From: an uncultured Sphingomonadales bacterium
Lineage (GTDB): Bacteria > Pseudomonadota > Alphaproteobacteria > Sphingomonadales > Rhodothalassiaceae
NCBI GenBank assembly: GCA_947499155.1
Contig: CANMND010000001.1
Span: forward strand, 310,001 to 374,000
Direction of reading: 5' to 3'
DNA: 64,000 nt
Part shown: positions 37,435 to 46,170 of the stretch, piece after piece
Position numbering within the stretch: position 1 is the first letter of the stretch
How the letters are laid out: each line of letters opens with the position of its first letter
Translations under genes and position numbers: made by a program
Notes under the pieces: generated by a model
What the model was told of the DNA's origin: nothing
The model's database searches: none
What the model saw: only the letters and a program-made list of their open reading frames with translations

Positions 37435-37894
37435 ATATACGACCTTATACCGGCATATACTCTTTTCTATGCAGCCTTTATCAGGCTTAGAAGACTTCTA
37501 TCTATATTTCACATAATTAAGAGTTAATTAAGAGAATTATACTAAAAATTTAGTACAATTGGAGATGTCCGAGTTTTCCGGAGCATCGCTTTTGCTTGCG
37601 CTAATAGTCAATTGCACCCCCGTTTACCTCGGGATGACGCAAGCTGTCCCGGCACTACATCTGAGATAGGAAAGGTACAGAGCACGTCATATGGCGAAAA
37701 GCCATGCGGATAAAAATGGGAAATATTTATGGTTACAATCCCACGGACCAATGCAGCGCCGGGCATGTTGAAACACGCCCTCAGCCGCTTCACCCTGAGC
37801 TGTTTGAGCCCTGGATGAAGAGAGCCGTATGGCGGACAGATTTACGCTAAAGCGTCGTCCAGAAGACTTTTACTAGATTAGACCAATACCGGCA
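37435..37894. other. Intergenic region between duplicated blocks
   Basis: 460 bases without an intact gene. 37435-37565 is AT-rich (ATAATTAAGAGTTAATTAAG) and probably holds the promoter of the minus-strand PAS gene. 37566-37697 shows nothing I recognise. 37698-37850 is the 3' relic of a BtuF-like gene. 37851-37894 is the spacer before the stop of the intact chemoreceptor gene, matching the 34-bp spacer of the other copy. Confidence 0.6.
37698..37850 (+). pseudogene. 3' remnant of a BtuF-like gene
   Basis: Translating this strand gives KAMRIKMGNIYG at the beginning and LHPELFEPWMKRAVWRTDLR before TAA. The end of the intact BtuF-like protein reads LHPELFEARMKGSAWRTV, also after KAMQNGRVYLADGN. 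The alignment runs in one frame with only small gaps. The remnant sits 44 bp from the end of the convergent chemoreceptor gene, as the intact BtuF gene sits 33 bp from the chemoreceptor pseudogene, so it belongs to a duplicated block. Confidence 0.82.
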
Positions 37895-39154
37895 TCAGGC
37901 TTGGCGGACTGTTTCAAGGAAACGCCCTGATTGCGTGCTGATTGCCTGAACGCGCTCTTTCATATCCTTGACCGCATTCAATACATCCAATGCCCGCTCA
38001 CCGGTGTTTCTGGCAATGTTTCTAATGTCAGATAATCCGGTACTCATCTCGGACGAGCCAACAGCAGCCTGCTGGATATTTTGACTGATCTCACCTGTCG
38101 CCCGCATCTGCTCATCAACGGCACTGGCTATGTTTGTGATCACACCCTGAAGATCTCGTGCCTGTTGTGCGATGGCAGATATTGACTGGATTGTGGATTG
38201 TGTTGCCTGTTGCATTTGCGTTATCTGAGCCGCGATATCTTCGGTAGCATTGGCGGACTGATTGGCCAGGGCTTTTACCTCTCCCGCCACCACCGCAAAG
38301 CCCCTGCCCGCCTCACCCGCGCGCGCAGCTTCAATTGTGGCATTAAGCGCAAGCAGATTTGTCTGGCCTGCTATATCACGAATAAAGACGACAACACGGT
38401 CCACATTTGCTGCGGCGTCTTCCAGACCTGCCACAGCTTTTTGCGCATTCTGGACATTATTTGCCATCGATGCCACGGCTTCAGCAGAATAATCCCCTTG
38501 CCGGCTGATTTCAGAAATTGACGCGCTTAATTCTTCAGAGCTTGCAGCAATGGCGCTGGCTGTGGATGTGGTTTGTTCAGCATTTGACGCAGCCGTCACA
38601 GCGCTGGTGACCGTATTGTTGGCATTGTCGGCCATGGTGGCAGCCACCGCTTCCAAGCTATCGGCTGAACTGATCAATGTATCGACAAGATGCACCATCT
38701 CGCGTTCAAACTCATCAGCAAGCGCGTGCCTTTCTTGTCTGGCCGTCTTTTCCATATCAGCCATGATTGCCCGCGTCTGGTCGATATCTCTTGCGCCCTG
38801 GGCAAAACTTCCGCGCAAGCCGCGCTCCATGAACCGCCTGTAATATCTGCCTTCACTGGCAGCTTTCAGAGTTCCGCGCGATTCCCTGACATAGGCATCA
38901 GTCATATCCAGCAATTGATTCAGGGCATGCATGCTGTCTGCGCCATGGGCATCGGCGTCAAGCCCTGTTATGCGAACCTCAAGGTTGCCCTGTGCCGCCG
39001 ACTGACACACTGCGGCAATCCTGTCTTGCGTCACACGAAAAGACGTGTTTTCCGCTTCCAGCTCCGCTATGCGCTGATGCAACTTCCTGATCTGCATTTC
39101 ACCAGCGTTACTCATGCGGCTCCTTTTGAGATTAAAGTATGACAACACAGTCAT
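37895..39154 (-). CDS. Soluble methyl-accepting chemotaxis protein, copy B (intact)
   Basis: A 419-residue chemoreceptor without membrane helices. Residues about 20-50 form a coiled coil ([15 protein letters not shown]); 55-140 is a HAMP/linker-like part ([17 protein letters not shown], then [22 protein letters not shown]). From about 190 the MCP signalling domain follows, with the hairpin [20 protein letters not shown] and [17 protein letters not shown]. This is the C-terminal half of an Aer-like PAS-MCP, encoded separately. ATG at 39154 overlaps the PAS gene stop (ATGA), so the two proteins are made together and likely form one oxygen/redox receptor. It presumably contacts CheA/CheW; no che genes are in view. 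Confidence 0.9.
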   Translation of the reverse strand: MTVLSYFNLKRSRMSNAGEMQIRKLHQRIAELEAENTSFRVTQDRIAAVCQSAAQGNLEVRITGLDADAHGADSMHALNQLLDMTDAYVRESRGTLKAASEGRYYRRFMERGLRGSFAQGARDIDQTRAIMADMEKTARQERHALADEFEREMVHLVDTLISSADSLEAVAATMADNANNTVTSAVTAASNAEQTTSTASAIAASSEELSASISEISRQGDYSAEAVASMANNVQNAQKAVAGLEDAAANVDRVVVFIRDIAGQTNLLALNATIEAARAGEAGRGFAVVAGEVKALANQSANATEDIAAQITQMQQATQSTIQSISAIAQQARDLQGVITNIASAVDEQMRATGEISQNIQQAAVGSSEMSTGLSDIRNIARNTGERALDVLNAVKDMKERVQAISTQSGRFLETVRQA

Positions 39155-39687
39155 GCTGCGCACTCCCGCACTGTCTGCATGAAGTTGAACTCATCGAACG
39201 TCAAACCATGTGCTGCAAGCCGGGCATCAAGAAGTGCACTTCCAGCCTCCAATCCCAGCTTTCTGCTCCCTGCTGCTGATTCTGCATCACACAGATCTTT
39301 ATAAAGTACCGATATTTCATCAATTACAGGACGATCAGGCGCACGTCGCATGGAATGGTAGCCTGAAATACTGCCATCCGCTGCAAAGGTAGGAGTGAAA
39401 TGGGCCAATACCCAGTAAAAATCACCGCCTTTTGTCAAATTCTTCACATAGGCGAAGATTTCATGACCGGCGGCTATATTCTCCCATGCACGTTTAAAAA
39501 TAGTACGTGGCATATCGGGATGACGAATAATATTATGAGGCTGTGAGAGAACTTCGTCTTCCGCGTAATCGGCAATATCAAGGAAATCACGATTGGCGTA
39601 GGTGATGCGCCCTTTCAGATCTGTTTTTGAAACAATAATATTGTCTGGCGCAAGAAACCGTTCATGAGACGTGGTAACAGGCGTCAT
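39151..39687 (-). CDS. Small PAS-domain sensor (Aer-like), copy B
   Basis: The 178-residue partner of the intact chemoreceptor. The PAS domain begins at about residue 15 ([20 protein letters not shown]) and shows [20 protein letters not shown] and [19 protein letters not shown], the Aer-type core, followed by a helical C-terminus. It differs from copy A by scattered substitutions only. The stop overlaps the chemoreceptor start by 4 bp. The cofactor (probably FAD) and stimulus (oxygen or redox) are inferred from Aer. Confidence 0.9.
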   Translation of the reverse strand: MTPVTTSHERFLAPDNIIVSKTDLKGRITYANRDFLDIADYAEDEVLSQPHNIIRHPDMPRTIFKRAWENIAAGHEIFAYVKNLTKGGDFYWVLAHFTPTFAADGSISGYHSMRRAPDRPVIDEISVLYKDLCDAESAAGSRKLGLEAGSALLDARLAAHGLTFDEFNFMQTVRECAA

Positions 39688-39840
39688 GGGGTCACCTTAA
39701 ACAAACTCAAAAAGGGCAATATCCACTCGCCCATACAGGTCGGACCTTGGACAGTATTCAAACGCTCTTAAAAAATTATAAACAGACAAATTTTACGAAA
39801 CTGTCGCGGTAAGCGCATAGCGGTTCCGCACACCTTTCCA

Positions 39841-42015
39841 CTAGCCGGTGCGAACACCCCCTCTTACGACAGACAAGACACGTCCTGGTGTCAGAATCTG
39901 AGGCAAAATCTCCGGTTCGCTGCCATCGGCAGGATAAAAGAGGTAAAGCGGCACGCCATTGCGACCAAAGCGTGCCAGTTCTTGTGCAATTGCATCATTG
40001 CGGTTGGTCCAGTCCGCTTTCAATGTCACGACGCCATGATCCTTCATGGCAGACGTCACAGCCGCATCGTCAAGGGCAACCCGCTCGTTTACCTTACAGG
40101 TGATACACCAGTCTGCTGTGTAGTAGACGAAGACCGGACGTCCATCTGCCCGCAGTTCGGCCAGACGCGCAACTGACCATGGCTCGACATTGAGGCTTGC
40201 TTCAAAGGAACTTTGCGTCCCTTGTGCATCCCCCTCGGCAATAATCCGGCCTGCAGACCCTTCGCTACCCAAACCGGCAAGGTAAGTAAGTGCCGACAGC
40301 ATCGCACCGACCACCAGCACCACCCCAAGCCCGCCGGCAACTCGGCCCTTTAGGCCCGCTCCCTTAAGTCTGCCGGTCAGCCATAACACAAATCCCAAAG
40401 CGACCAGCGCTATAAGAGCAACCGCCACAGCATCAGTCCCCGCCTGCCGCCCCAGAACCCACAAAAGCCAGATTACTGTCAGGAACAAAGGAAATGCCAG
40501 GAACTGACGGAATGTTTCCATCCAGTTACCGGGACGCGGCAACATATGACGCAAGGCTGGGATAAAGGTTAGCAGCACATAGGGCAAAGCAAGTCCAAAC
40601 CCCAGGCTTAGGAAGATCGCCACCGCCACAGGCATAGGCTGGAACATGGCAAACCCAAGGGCCGACGCCATGAAAGGTGCAGTACAAGGTGTTGCGACTA
40701 TGGTTGCCAGAACGCCTGTGAAAAACGCACCGGATGTGCCCTTTTTCTCAGTCAGTGATTGCCCGATACCCGCAAGCCTGCCGCCAAAGGAATAGACGCC
40801 TACCAGATTGAGCCCCAGGCCAAATAAAAGTAAAGCCAGCAAAGTGACGATGACAGGCGTCTGCAACTGGAATCCCCAGCCTATCTGCGCGCCGCCCGCC
40901 CGTAATCCCAACAGGACGAGCGCAACTACAAGAAAACTTGCTAAAATCCCGGCACCATAAGCCAAACCATCCCGTCGCGCCGCCGCTTCGCCAGCACCAT
41001 GAGCACGGATCAAGGCAAAAGCTTTAAGCGACAGAATCGGGAACACGCATGGCATCAGATTGAGGATCATGCCTCCCAAAGCGGCAAATAAAATCGCCTT
41101 CCACGCGCTCATCCCCGCCAACATATCCGGCAAGCCTCCAGCCGCATGTGCAGCACGGGCCGGAACGACAAGGCCTGATACAAAAGAGCCGGGAGCAACA
41201 AGAGAGAATCCTTCCCTCTCTCCTGTGGTGTTGGTCATGACCAGAAGGCCGCTTACCTCATCAATCAGTGAGGCATTACTGGGTCGCTCGGTCACAAGGC
41301 GCAAACCATCGCCGGTTTTTTCCAGTATCTGAGGGGCGGCATAGCGGACAAGCCCATCAGTCAGCGGAAAAAAATAGGCATCCCTGACCAGTGCCATTTC
41401 CTGATCCGACATGGCGACGGTCAATGAAGACGCTGACTCATTCATTTCCGCATGTGCCTGCCATGGCGAGATCTGCGGCAAGGCTGCGCGAGCATCGGCG
41501 AAAAGACGCGCCATTTCAGATGTTACAGACCCCTTGCCCGGGATCATCTGCCATTCAAAATGGCCGCTCTCTGGTACGCAAATCTCTTCACAGACCAGCC
41601 AGTCTCCATCCATGACCATCGGAATCGGCGCGTCAGGAAGTGTTGCAGGAGGTGTCAGCTTGACCAGAAGCGTTGCCGGCAACTCATACCCATAGTTCAT
41701 GAAAGGGCCGACCGGAATACGGTAAGGTACCGGATATAATGGAGTATCTGCTACCCAGCCTTCAGGCAGCTTCCAGTCGAAAAAGGGTACTTTTCCAGTA
41801 TCGCCGTAATTTTCCCAATAGCTGTGCCAGCCCTTGATCGGGGTGACGCGAATACCCAGCCATAGCGGCTCACCGGCTTTGACTGTTGTGCGTTCAACAA
41901 AAATCTCAGTCAGACTTTGAAGATTTTGCACCCGCGACACCGGCTCTGCTGTCTGTGCGACGGACAGAACAGGGAAAGCTACAAGTGACAAAAGCAACGC
42001 AATAAAACGCATCAT
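39841..42015 (-). CDS. DsbD/ScsB-like thiol:disulfide reductase
   Basis: Carries electrons from cytosolic thioredoxin across the inner membrane to periplasmic thiol proteins. The 724-residue protein has a signal peptide and a periplasmic DsbD-alpha-like domain (WHSYWENYGDTGKVPFFDW; CEEICVP cysteine pair). A CcdA-like transmembrane domain follows, with its two cysteines in LNLMPCVFPILSLKAF and VATPCTAPFMASALG. The C-terminal thioredoxin-like domain has the active site DWCITCK. All three redox pairs are present. The ATG at 42015 (or 42012) is the start; the TTG before it is unlikely. Confidence 0.9.
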   Translation of the reverse strand: MMRFIALLLSLVAFPVLSVAQTAEPVSRVQNLQSLTEIFVERTTVKAGEPLWLGIRVTPIKGWHSYWENYGDTGKVPFFDWKLPEGWVADTPLYPVPYRIPVGPFMNYGYELPATLLVKLTPPATLPDAPIPMVMDGDWLVCEEICVPESGHFEWQMIPGKGSVTSEMARLFADARAALPQISPWQAHAEMNESASSLTVAMSDQEMALVRDAYFFPLTDGLVRYAAPQILEKTGDGLRLVTERPSNASLIDEVSGLLVMTNTTGEREGFSLVAPGSFVSGLVVPARAAHAAGGLPDMLAGMSAWKAILFAALGGMILNLMPCVFPILSLKAFALIRAHGAGEAAARRDGLAYGAGILASFLVVALVLLGLRAGGAQIGWGFQLQTPVIVTLLALLLFGLGLNLVGVYSFGGRLAGIGQSLTEKKGTSGAFFTGVLATIVATPCTAPFMASALGFAMFQPMPVAVAIFLSLGFGLALPYVLLTFIPALRHMLPRPGNWMETFRQFLAFPLFLTVIWLLWVLGRQAGTDAVAVALIALVALGFVLWLTGRLKGAGLKGRVAGGLGVVLVVGAMLSALTYLAGLGSEGSAGRIIAEGDAQGTQSSFEASLNVEPWSVARLAELRADGRPVFVYYTADWCITCKVNERVALDDAAVTSAMKDHGVVTLKADWTNRNDAIAQELARFGRNGVPLYLFYPADGSEPEILPQILTPGRVLSVVRGGVRTG

Positions 42016-42190
42016 CAAAGTCTCACATGTGCAGACATCAATTCTCCAATACCGAGTGCAAGTCTAGCACTTGCCCGCGGCTCCCCCCATTCACGACTGC
42101 GTTATGGCCTTAGAACCATTAACAGCCTATGTGGCACAAGGCCCCATGGCGCATCAGTATGTATGAAATTTTACATTTACACACAAAAAA

Positions 42191-42220
42191 AACAGGCACC
42201 CGTTTGCGCAGATGCCTGTT
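42191..42220 (-). terminator. Rho-independent terminator of the rplM-rpsI operon
   Basis: Inverted repeat AACAGGCA ... TGCCTGTT with an inner stem around the loop; on the minus strand it is followed by TTTTTTTTGTGTG. It lies about 25 bp after the rpsI stop, in the expected place. Confidence 0.88.
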
Positions 42221-42245
42221 GTCTTTGTATTTTTTATTACAGCGA

Positions 42246-42746
42246 TTAACGCTTGGAGAACTGGAAGCTCTTACGGGCTTTGGCGCGACCGTATTTCTTA
42301 CGCTCCACCATGCGGGCATCACGGGTAAGGAACCCTGCTGCCTTCAAGGGTGCGCGAAGCTCCGGCTCATAGCGCTGAAGCGCCTGCGCAATTCCGTGCT
42401 TTACCGCACCTGCCTGACCGGAAAGGCCACCGCCCTTAACATTGGCAATTACGTCAAATTGACCCTTGCGACCGGCCACATCAAAGGGCTGGTTCACCAC
42501 AAGGCGAAGCGTCGGGCGTGCGAAATACTCTTCCTGATCACGACCATTGACCGTGATCTTGCCTGAACCCGGCTTCACCCATACACGTGCAACTGAAACC
42601 TTGCGCCGGCCAGTCGCATAAGCACGACCCTGGGCATCAATCTCAGGCTTACGTTCAATGACTGCATCGTCCTCAACGGCGATACCCGTCATCGCAGCTT
42701 GTGTAATGTCCTTCAAATCCTGAAGGCCCTGTTTTTCCGTTGCCAT
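42246..42746 (-). CDS. rpsI: 30S ribosomal protein S9
   Basis: Small-subunit protein whose C-terminal tail reaches the P-site tRNA. The 166-residue form has an N-terminal extension of about 35 residues, as is usual in alphaproteobacteria. Conserved parts follow: [20 protein letters not shown], then [19 protein letters not shown] and the basic tail [16 protein letters not shown] ending in the invariant KR. It lies 6 bp after rplM in the standard L13-S9 operon and before a strong terminator. Confidence 0.97.
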   Translation of the reverse strand: MATEKQGLQDLKDITQAAMTGIAVEDDAVIERKPEIDAQGRAYATGRRKVSVARVWVKPGSGKITVNGRDQEEYFARPTLRLVVNQPFDVAGRKGQFDVIANVKGGGLSGQAGAVKHGIAQALQRYEPELRAPLKAAGFLTRDARMVERKKYGRAKARKSFQFSKR

Positions 42747-42752
42747 GGACCC

Positions 42753-43211
42753 TTACCTCACATTCTTTGAATTAAGGCTGGCCATGTCGATCACCTCGGG
42801 CTGTTGCGCCTCATGAGGATGATCGGTACCGGCATAAACCTTGAGATTGCGCATCTGCTGACGACCAAGCGGGCCACGGGGAATCATCCGCTCCACGGCC
42901 TTTTCAATAACGCGCTCTGGAAAACGACCTTCCAGAACCTGCTTGGGCGTTGTCTGCTTGATCCCCCCGGGATGACCGGTATGACGGTAATAGATCTTGT
43001 CAGTCATCTTGCGTCCGGTCAGCTTGACCTTCTCTGCATTGATGATAACGACATTGTCGCCGCAATCGATATGCGGGGTGTAAAGTGGCTTGTGCTTTCC
43101 GCGGAGGCGTGTGGCAACCAATGATGCAAGACGGCCAAGTACGACCCCCTCAGCATCGATGATCAGCCACTTTTTTTCAACCTCACTCGGCTTTGCCGAA
43201 TAGGTCTTCAT
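42753..43211 (-). CDS. rplM: 50S ribosomal protein L13
   Basis: Early-assembling large-subunit protein (152 aa). Recognised by [20 protein letters not shown] at the N-terminus, then [27 protein letters not shown] and [20 protein letters not shown]. The ATG at 43211 is the family start, with AAAGGAT upstream; the longer frame upstream is not used. It is transcribed with rpsI, which follows after 6 bp. Confidence 0.97.
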   Translation of the reverse strand: MKTYSAKPSEVEKKWLIIDAEGVVLGRLASLVATRLRGKHKPLYTPHIDCGDNVVIINAEKVKLTGRKMTDKIYYRHTGHPGGIKQTTPKQVLEGRFPERVIEKAVERMIPRGPLGRQQMRNLKVYAGTDHPHEAQQPEVIDMASLNSKNVR

Positions 43212-43374
43212 ATCCGGGTGATCCTTTGTGTTTACAAACTGATAGGCAGCCATGCACCTTGTTTTCAACAGGCACAACTGCTGGTACGAGCGCTGTTTAG
43301 GCTGTGATGTTGCTCCAGTCAAGCAAAAAACATGTTATTACTGATGGAGTTATAGCTGTGGTATGTGAATACCC

Positions 43375-43710
43375 CTATCGAGTTTCCGCCCGCACCCAGT
43401 CCATAAACGGAGTTGATCCATCGGTCCAGGGCCATACACCAATGCAAGGCGTATCATAGCTGTGCAGCTCATTGATGCGCTCCATAAGCTGAGCAACGCG
43501 ATCTTTGCAGGTCTTGAACAGCACATAACATTCCGGGCCATCGGAAATCTTGCCTTCCCAGCGGAAAACCGAGCGTCCACCTGGCAGGATATTGGCGCAA
43601 GCAATCAGGCGTTCCGTTAAAAGAGTACTCGCAATGCTATGCGCCTCAGCTTCATCGGAGACCGTCATATAAAGGGTAACAACCTGATCTGGATTATCAG
43701 CCATGGTCAT
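43375..43710 (-). CDS. cutA: CutA divalent cation tolerance protein
   Basis: A small trimeric ferredoxin-fold protein (111 aa) associated with divalent-cation tolerance; its exact function is unresolved. Family marks are AHSIASTLLTERLIACANI, FRWEGKI, LFKTCKDRVAQLMERINELHSYDTP and WPWTDGS. Its ATG (43710) overlaps the ctaA stop (TGATG), so it is translationally coupled to heme A synthase; an ATG two codons later is also possible. Confidence 0.92.
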   Translation of the reverse strand: MTMADNPDQVVTLYMTVSDEAEAHSIASTLLTERLIACANILPGGRSVFRWEGKISDGPECYVLFKTCKDRVAQLMERINELHSYDTPCIGVWPWTDGSTPFMDWVRAETR

Positions 43711-44774
43711 CAACCTTTTCTGTGCCGATGAACAAAGGCAAGAATGGCTGACAATACAATGAGTCCACCCGCCTGATGAAGAGCGCCAAGAGTGATGGGC
43801 ACACTAAGGAGCACAGTCTGAACACCAATAACAACTTGAAAACAAAGAACAAAGAATATCAACCCCGCCAGAAACCGAACCTGTCCCGGCACCCGTTTTG
43901 TGAGTGTGCTGACAAACAGGAACAGACTGACGACAAAGAGCAAATACGCCCCCATACGGTGGTTGAACTGAACCAAAGCGGTATTATCCAGAAAATTTTG
44001 CCAAACCGGTGACATGCTGAGGACATGTTGGGGAATAAACCGCCCTTCCATCAACGGCCAGGTATTGAAGGTATACCCGGCTTTCAGGCCGGCCACCAAT
44101 CCACCCATGACAATCTGGAGAAAGACCAGCGCCAGCAGCCAGTGCCCCCATCGTCGCATTGTCGCATCACGATTCGGGCGGCGATGCCCAAGCAGGTCAA
44201 ACGCCGTCCATAACAGTGCCGCGAATATGACAAAGGCCAGTGTCAAATGGGCGGTCAAGCGATAGTGGCTCACCTCAGGATGATCGACCAGGCCCGATTT
44301 CACCATGAACCAGCCCAAAAATCCTTGCGCCCCACCCAGCAGTAAAAGACCCACAAGACGCAGACCATACCCCAGTGGAATCTGCCGGCGCACCCAAAAC
44401 ACAAAAAGCGGAATGGCAAAGGCAAGTCCGATCAGGCGCCCCAGAATGCGGTGTGCATATTCCCACCAGAAAATATTCTTGAACTGGGCAAGGGTCATGC
44501 CCTTATTCATCAGCTTGTATTCAGGGTACTGCTTGTAGGCGTCAAAAACCGCCTGCCAATCGGTGTCAGACAAGGGAGGAATGATACCGGTCACAGGCCG
44601 CCACTCTACCATGGAAAGCCCAGATTCGGTCAGCCTCGTAACGCCACCAACCACGATCATGGTGAAGACCAACAGGGCCACGGTCAAAATCCAAAGACCA
44701 ACCACTCGCCCGGATCGATGTCCCGAACGCGCCGAGCCGGTTGCCCCTCCACTATGCAATGTCACCGTGGTCAT
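43710..44774 (-). CDS. ctaA: Heme A synthase (COX15/CtaA type)
   Basis: Oxidises the C8 methyl of heme O to the formyl of heme A for aa3-type cytochrome oxidase. An eight-helix inner-membrane protein (354 aa). Diagnostic segments are VVGGVTRLTESGLSMVEWRPVTG near residue 43, WWEYAHRILGRLIGL with a heme-ligand His, VSHYRLTAHLTLAF and, later, FNHRMGAYLLFV and LGALHQAGGLIVL. It is the longer alphaproteobacterial/mitochondrial (COX15) form. It is upstream of, and overlaps, cutA, and divergent from the RND pair. Confidence 0.95.
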   Translation of the reverse strand: MTTVTLHSGGATGSARSGHRSGRVVGLWILTVALLVFTMIVVGGVTRLTESGLSMVEWRPVTGIIPPLSDTDWQAVFDAYKQYPEYKLMNKGMTLAQFKNIFWWEYAHRILGRLIGLAFAIPLFVFWVRRQIPLGYGLRLVGLLLLGGAQGFLGWFMVKSGLVDHPEVSHYRLTAHLTLAFVIFAALLWTAFDLLGHRRPNRDATMRRWGHWLLALVFLQIVMGGLVAGLKAGYTFNTWPLMEGRFIPQHVLSMSPVWQNFLDNTALVQFNHRMGAYLLFVVSLFLFVSTLTKRVPGQVRFLAGLIFFVLCFQVVIGVQTVLLSVPITLGALHQAGGLIVLSAILAFVHRHRKG

Positions 44775-45047
44775 GCCATCTTGCTACCCTGCTCTTGTCT
44801 TTCAGGCAAGAGTGGCATTACCGCACATGAAAAAATAATTATCGCCATCTATATAGTGTACTATTGGGCAACCTGTTATCAGTATGGAAAGGTCATATTT
44901 GATATATAATATGATCCCGCCAGATGCGCCTGGCACATGAAGCCATCATGATTTAGCAAAAAACATGCGCAGGGACTTTGAATATACTACGTATAACAGG
45001 AACGATAGAGGAGGGGCGTGTACTCTTTTTCTGTTTCAGGGAAAGGT

Positions 45048-46160
45048 ATGCGGGGTACGTATGCTGTGGGTAAAAACATGACGCGACTTATATCTGTTAT
45101 TTTGGTGATTTTCGCTCTGGGTATCTTTGCTGGTGCTGGATATCTTTATTTTTCTGACGATACAGTACAGCAAGGCAGATGGGCGGGTGGCGGAGCCGTT
45201 TCGGTCGATGTCGTGGATGTATCATGGCAGCCCTTTGCAGACAGGATTGAGGCTATTGGCACGACGCGTGCCAATGAGTCCCTTGTCATAAGCCCTCGTG
45301 TTTCTGATACCGTGGAGGCAATTCATTTCGAAGATGGTGACCTTGTCGAAGCGGGCGAAGTGCTCATCACGCTTAATATGGCCGAACAAAAAGCCCTGCT
45401 GTCAGAGTCCGAGGCAACCCTTCTTGAAGCGCAGCAGCAGTTGGAGCGTACTAGGGATTTGGTCACGCGGGGCAACGCTTCACGTGCAACACTCGACAGC
45501 CGTATTGCTGCGGTTGAAGAGGCCCGCTCCCGGGTCGCCGCTGCAAAATCCCGCATTCAGGATCGTATCGTGCGCGCCCCTTTTTCCGGAATTCTCGGGC
45601 TGCGCATGGTCAGCCTTGGCGCCCTGGTTTCTCCCGGAACGCCCATTACAACACTTGACGATATCTCGCCAATAAAGCTGGATTTTGCCATACCTGAACA
45701 GTTCCTGTCGGCACTTGGTAAAGGTCAGGTCGTTATCGCCAAGGCAGCCGCCTATCCCGAACTTGATTTCAACGGCGAAGTCACAACCGTCAGCTCCCGC
45801 GTTGATCCTGTTACCCGTGCCGTAACTGTTCGTGCAGAAATACCCAACGAAGACGGCTATCTGAGACCGGGCATGTTGATGACAGTGAATGTGATCAATC
45901 GCGAGCGCGAAGCCATAGCCGTCCCTGAAGAGGCGATCATTCCCGTTGGGCGTGAGCAGTTTGTCTTTATCATCACGGACGAAAATGTCGCTGAACGACG
46001 CAAGATCACGATCGGCCTGCGCCGACCCGGCATTGTGGAAGTCCTGTCGGGTGTTACGCCGGGTGAAAAGGTAGTCGTTGCGGGCATGTTGCGTCTGCGC
46101 CCAGGCACGCCTGTCCGTATTATGAGTCGTGACTTGGACAAAAACCGCCCGCAGGCATAA
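45048..46160 (+). CDS. RND efflux periplasmic adaptor (membrane fusion protein)
   Basis: Links an inner-membrane RND pump to an outer-membrane channel. The 370-residue protein has one N-terminal membrane anchor (LISVILVIFALGIFAGAGYLYF). It then has lipoyl-like halves (ISPRVSDTVEAIHFEDGDLVEAGEVLI and IVRAPFSGILGLRMVSLGALV) around a coiled-coil hairpin (SESEATLLEAQQQLERTRDLV), a beta-barrel and a membrane-proximal domain. The ATG at 45048 has AGGGAAAGG before it; an ATG at 45078 is also plausible. It is separated from the pump gene by 10 bp. Substrates are not predictable. Confidence 0.9.
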   Translation: MRGTYAVGKNMTRLISVILVIFALGIFAGAGYLYFSDDTVQQGRWAGGGAVSVDVVDVSWQPFADRIEAIGTTRANESLVISPRVSDTVEAIHFEDGDLVEAGEVLITLNMAEQKALLSESEATLLEAQQQLERTRDLVTRGNASRATLDSRIAAVEEARSRVAAAKSRIQDRIVRAPFSGILGLRMVSLGALVSPGTPITTLDDISPIKLDFAIPEQFLSALGKGQVVIAKAAAYPELDFNGEVTTVSSRVDPVTRAVTVRAEIPNEDGYLRPGMLMTVNVINREREAIAVPEEAIIPVGREQFVFIITDENVAERRKITIGLRRPGIVEVLSGVTPGEKVVVAGMLRLRPGTPVRIMSRDLDKNRPQA

Positions 46161-46170
46161 GGATTACCCA

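Noticed and set aside
37435-37697. Mobile-element remnant between the duplicated blocks
   Set aside because: No transposase coding, terminal inverted repeats or target duplications could be seen; only AT-rich promoter-like sequence and the BtuF relic are supported.
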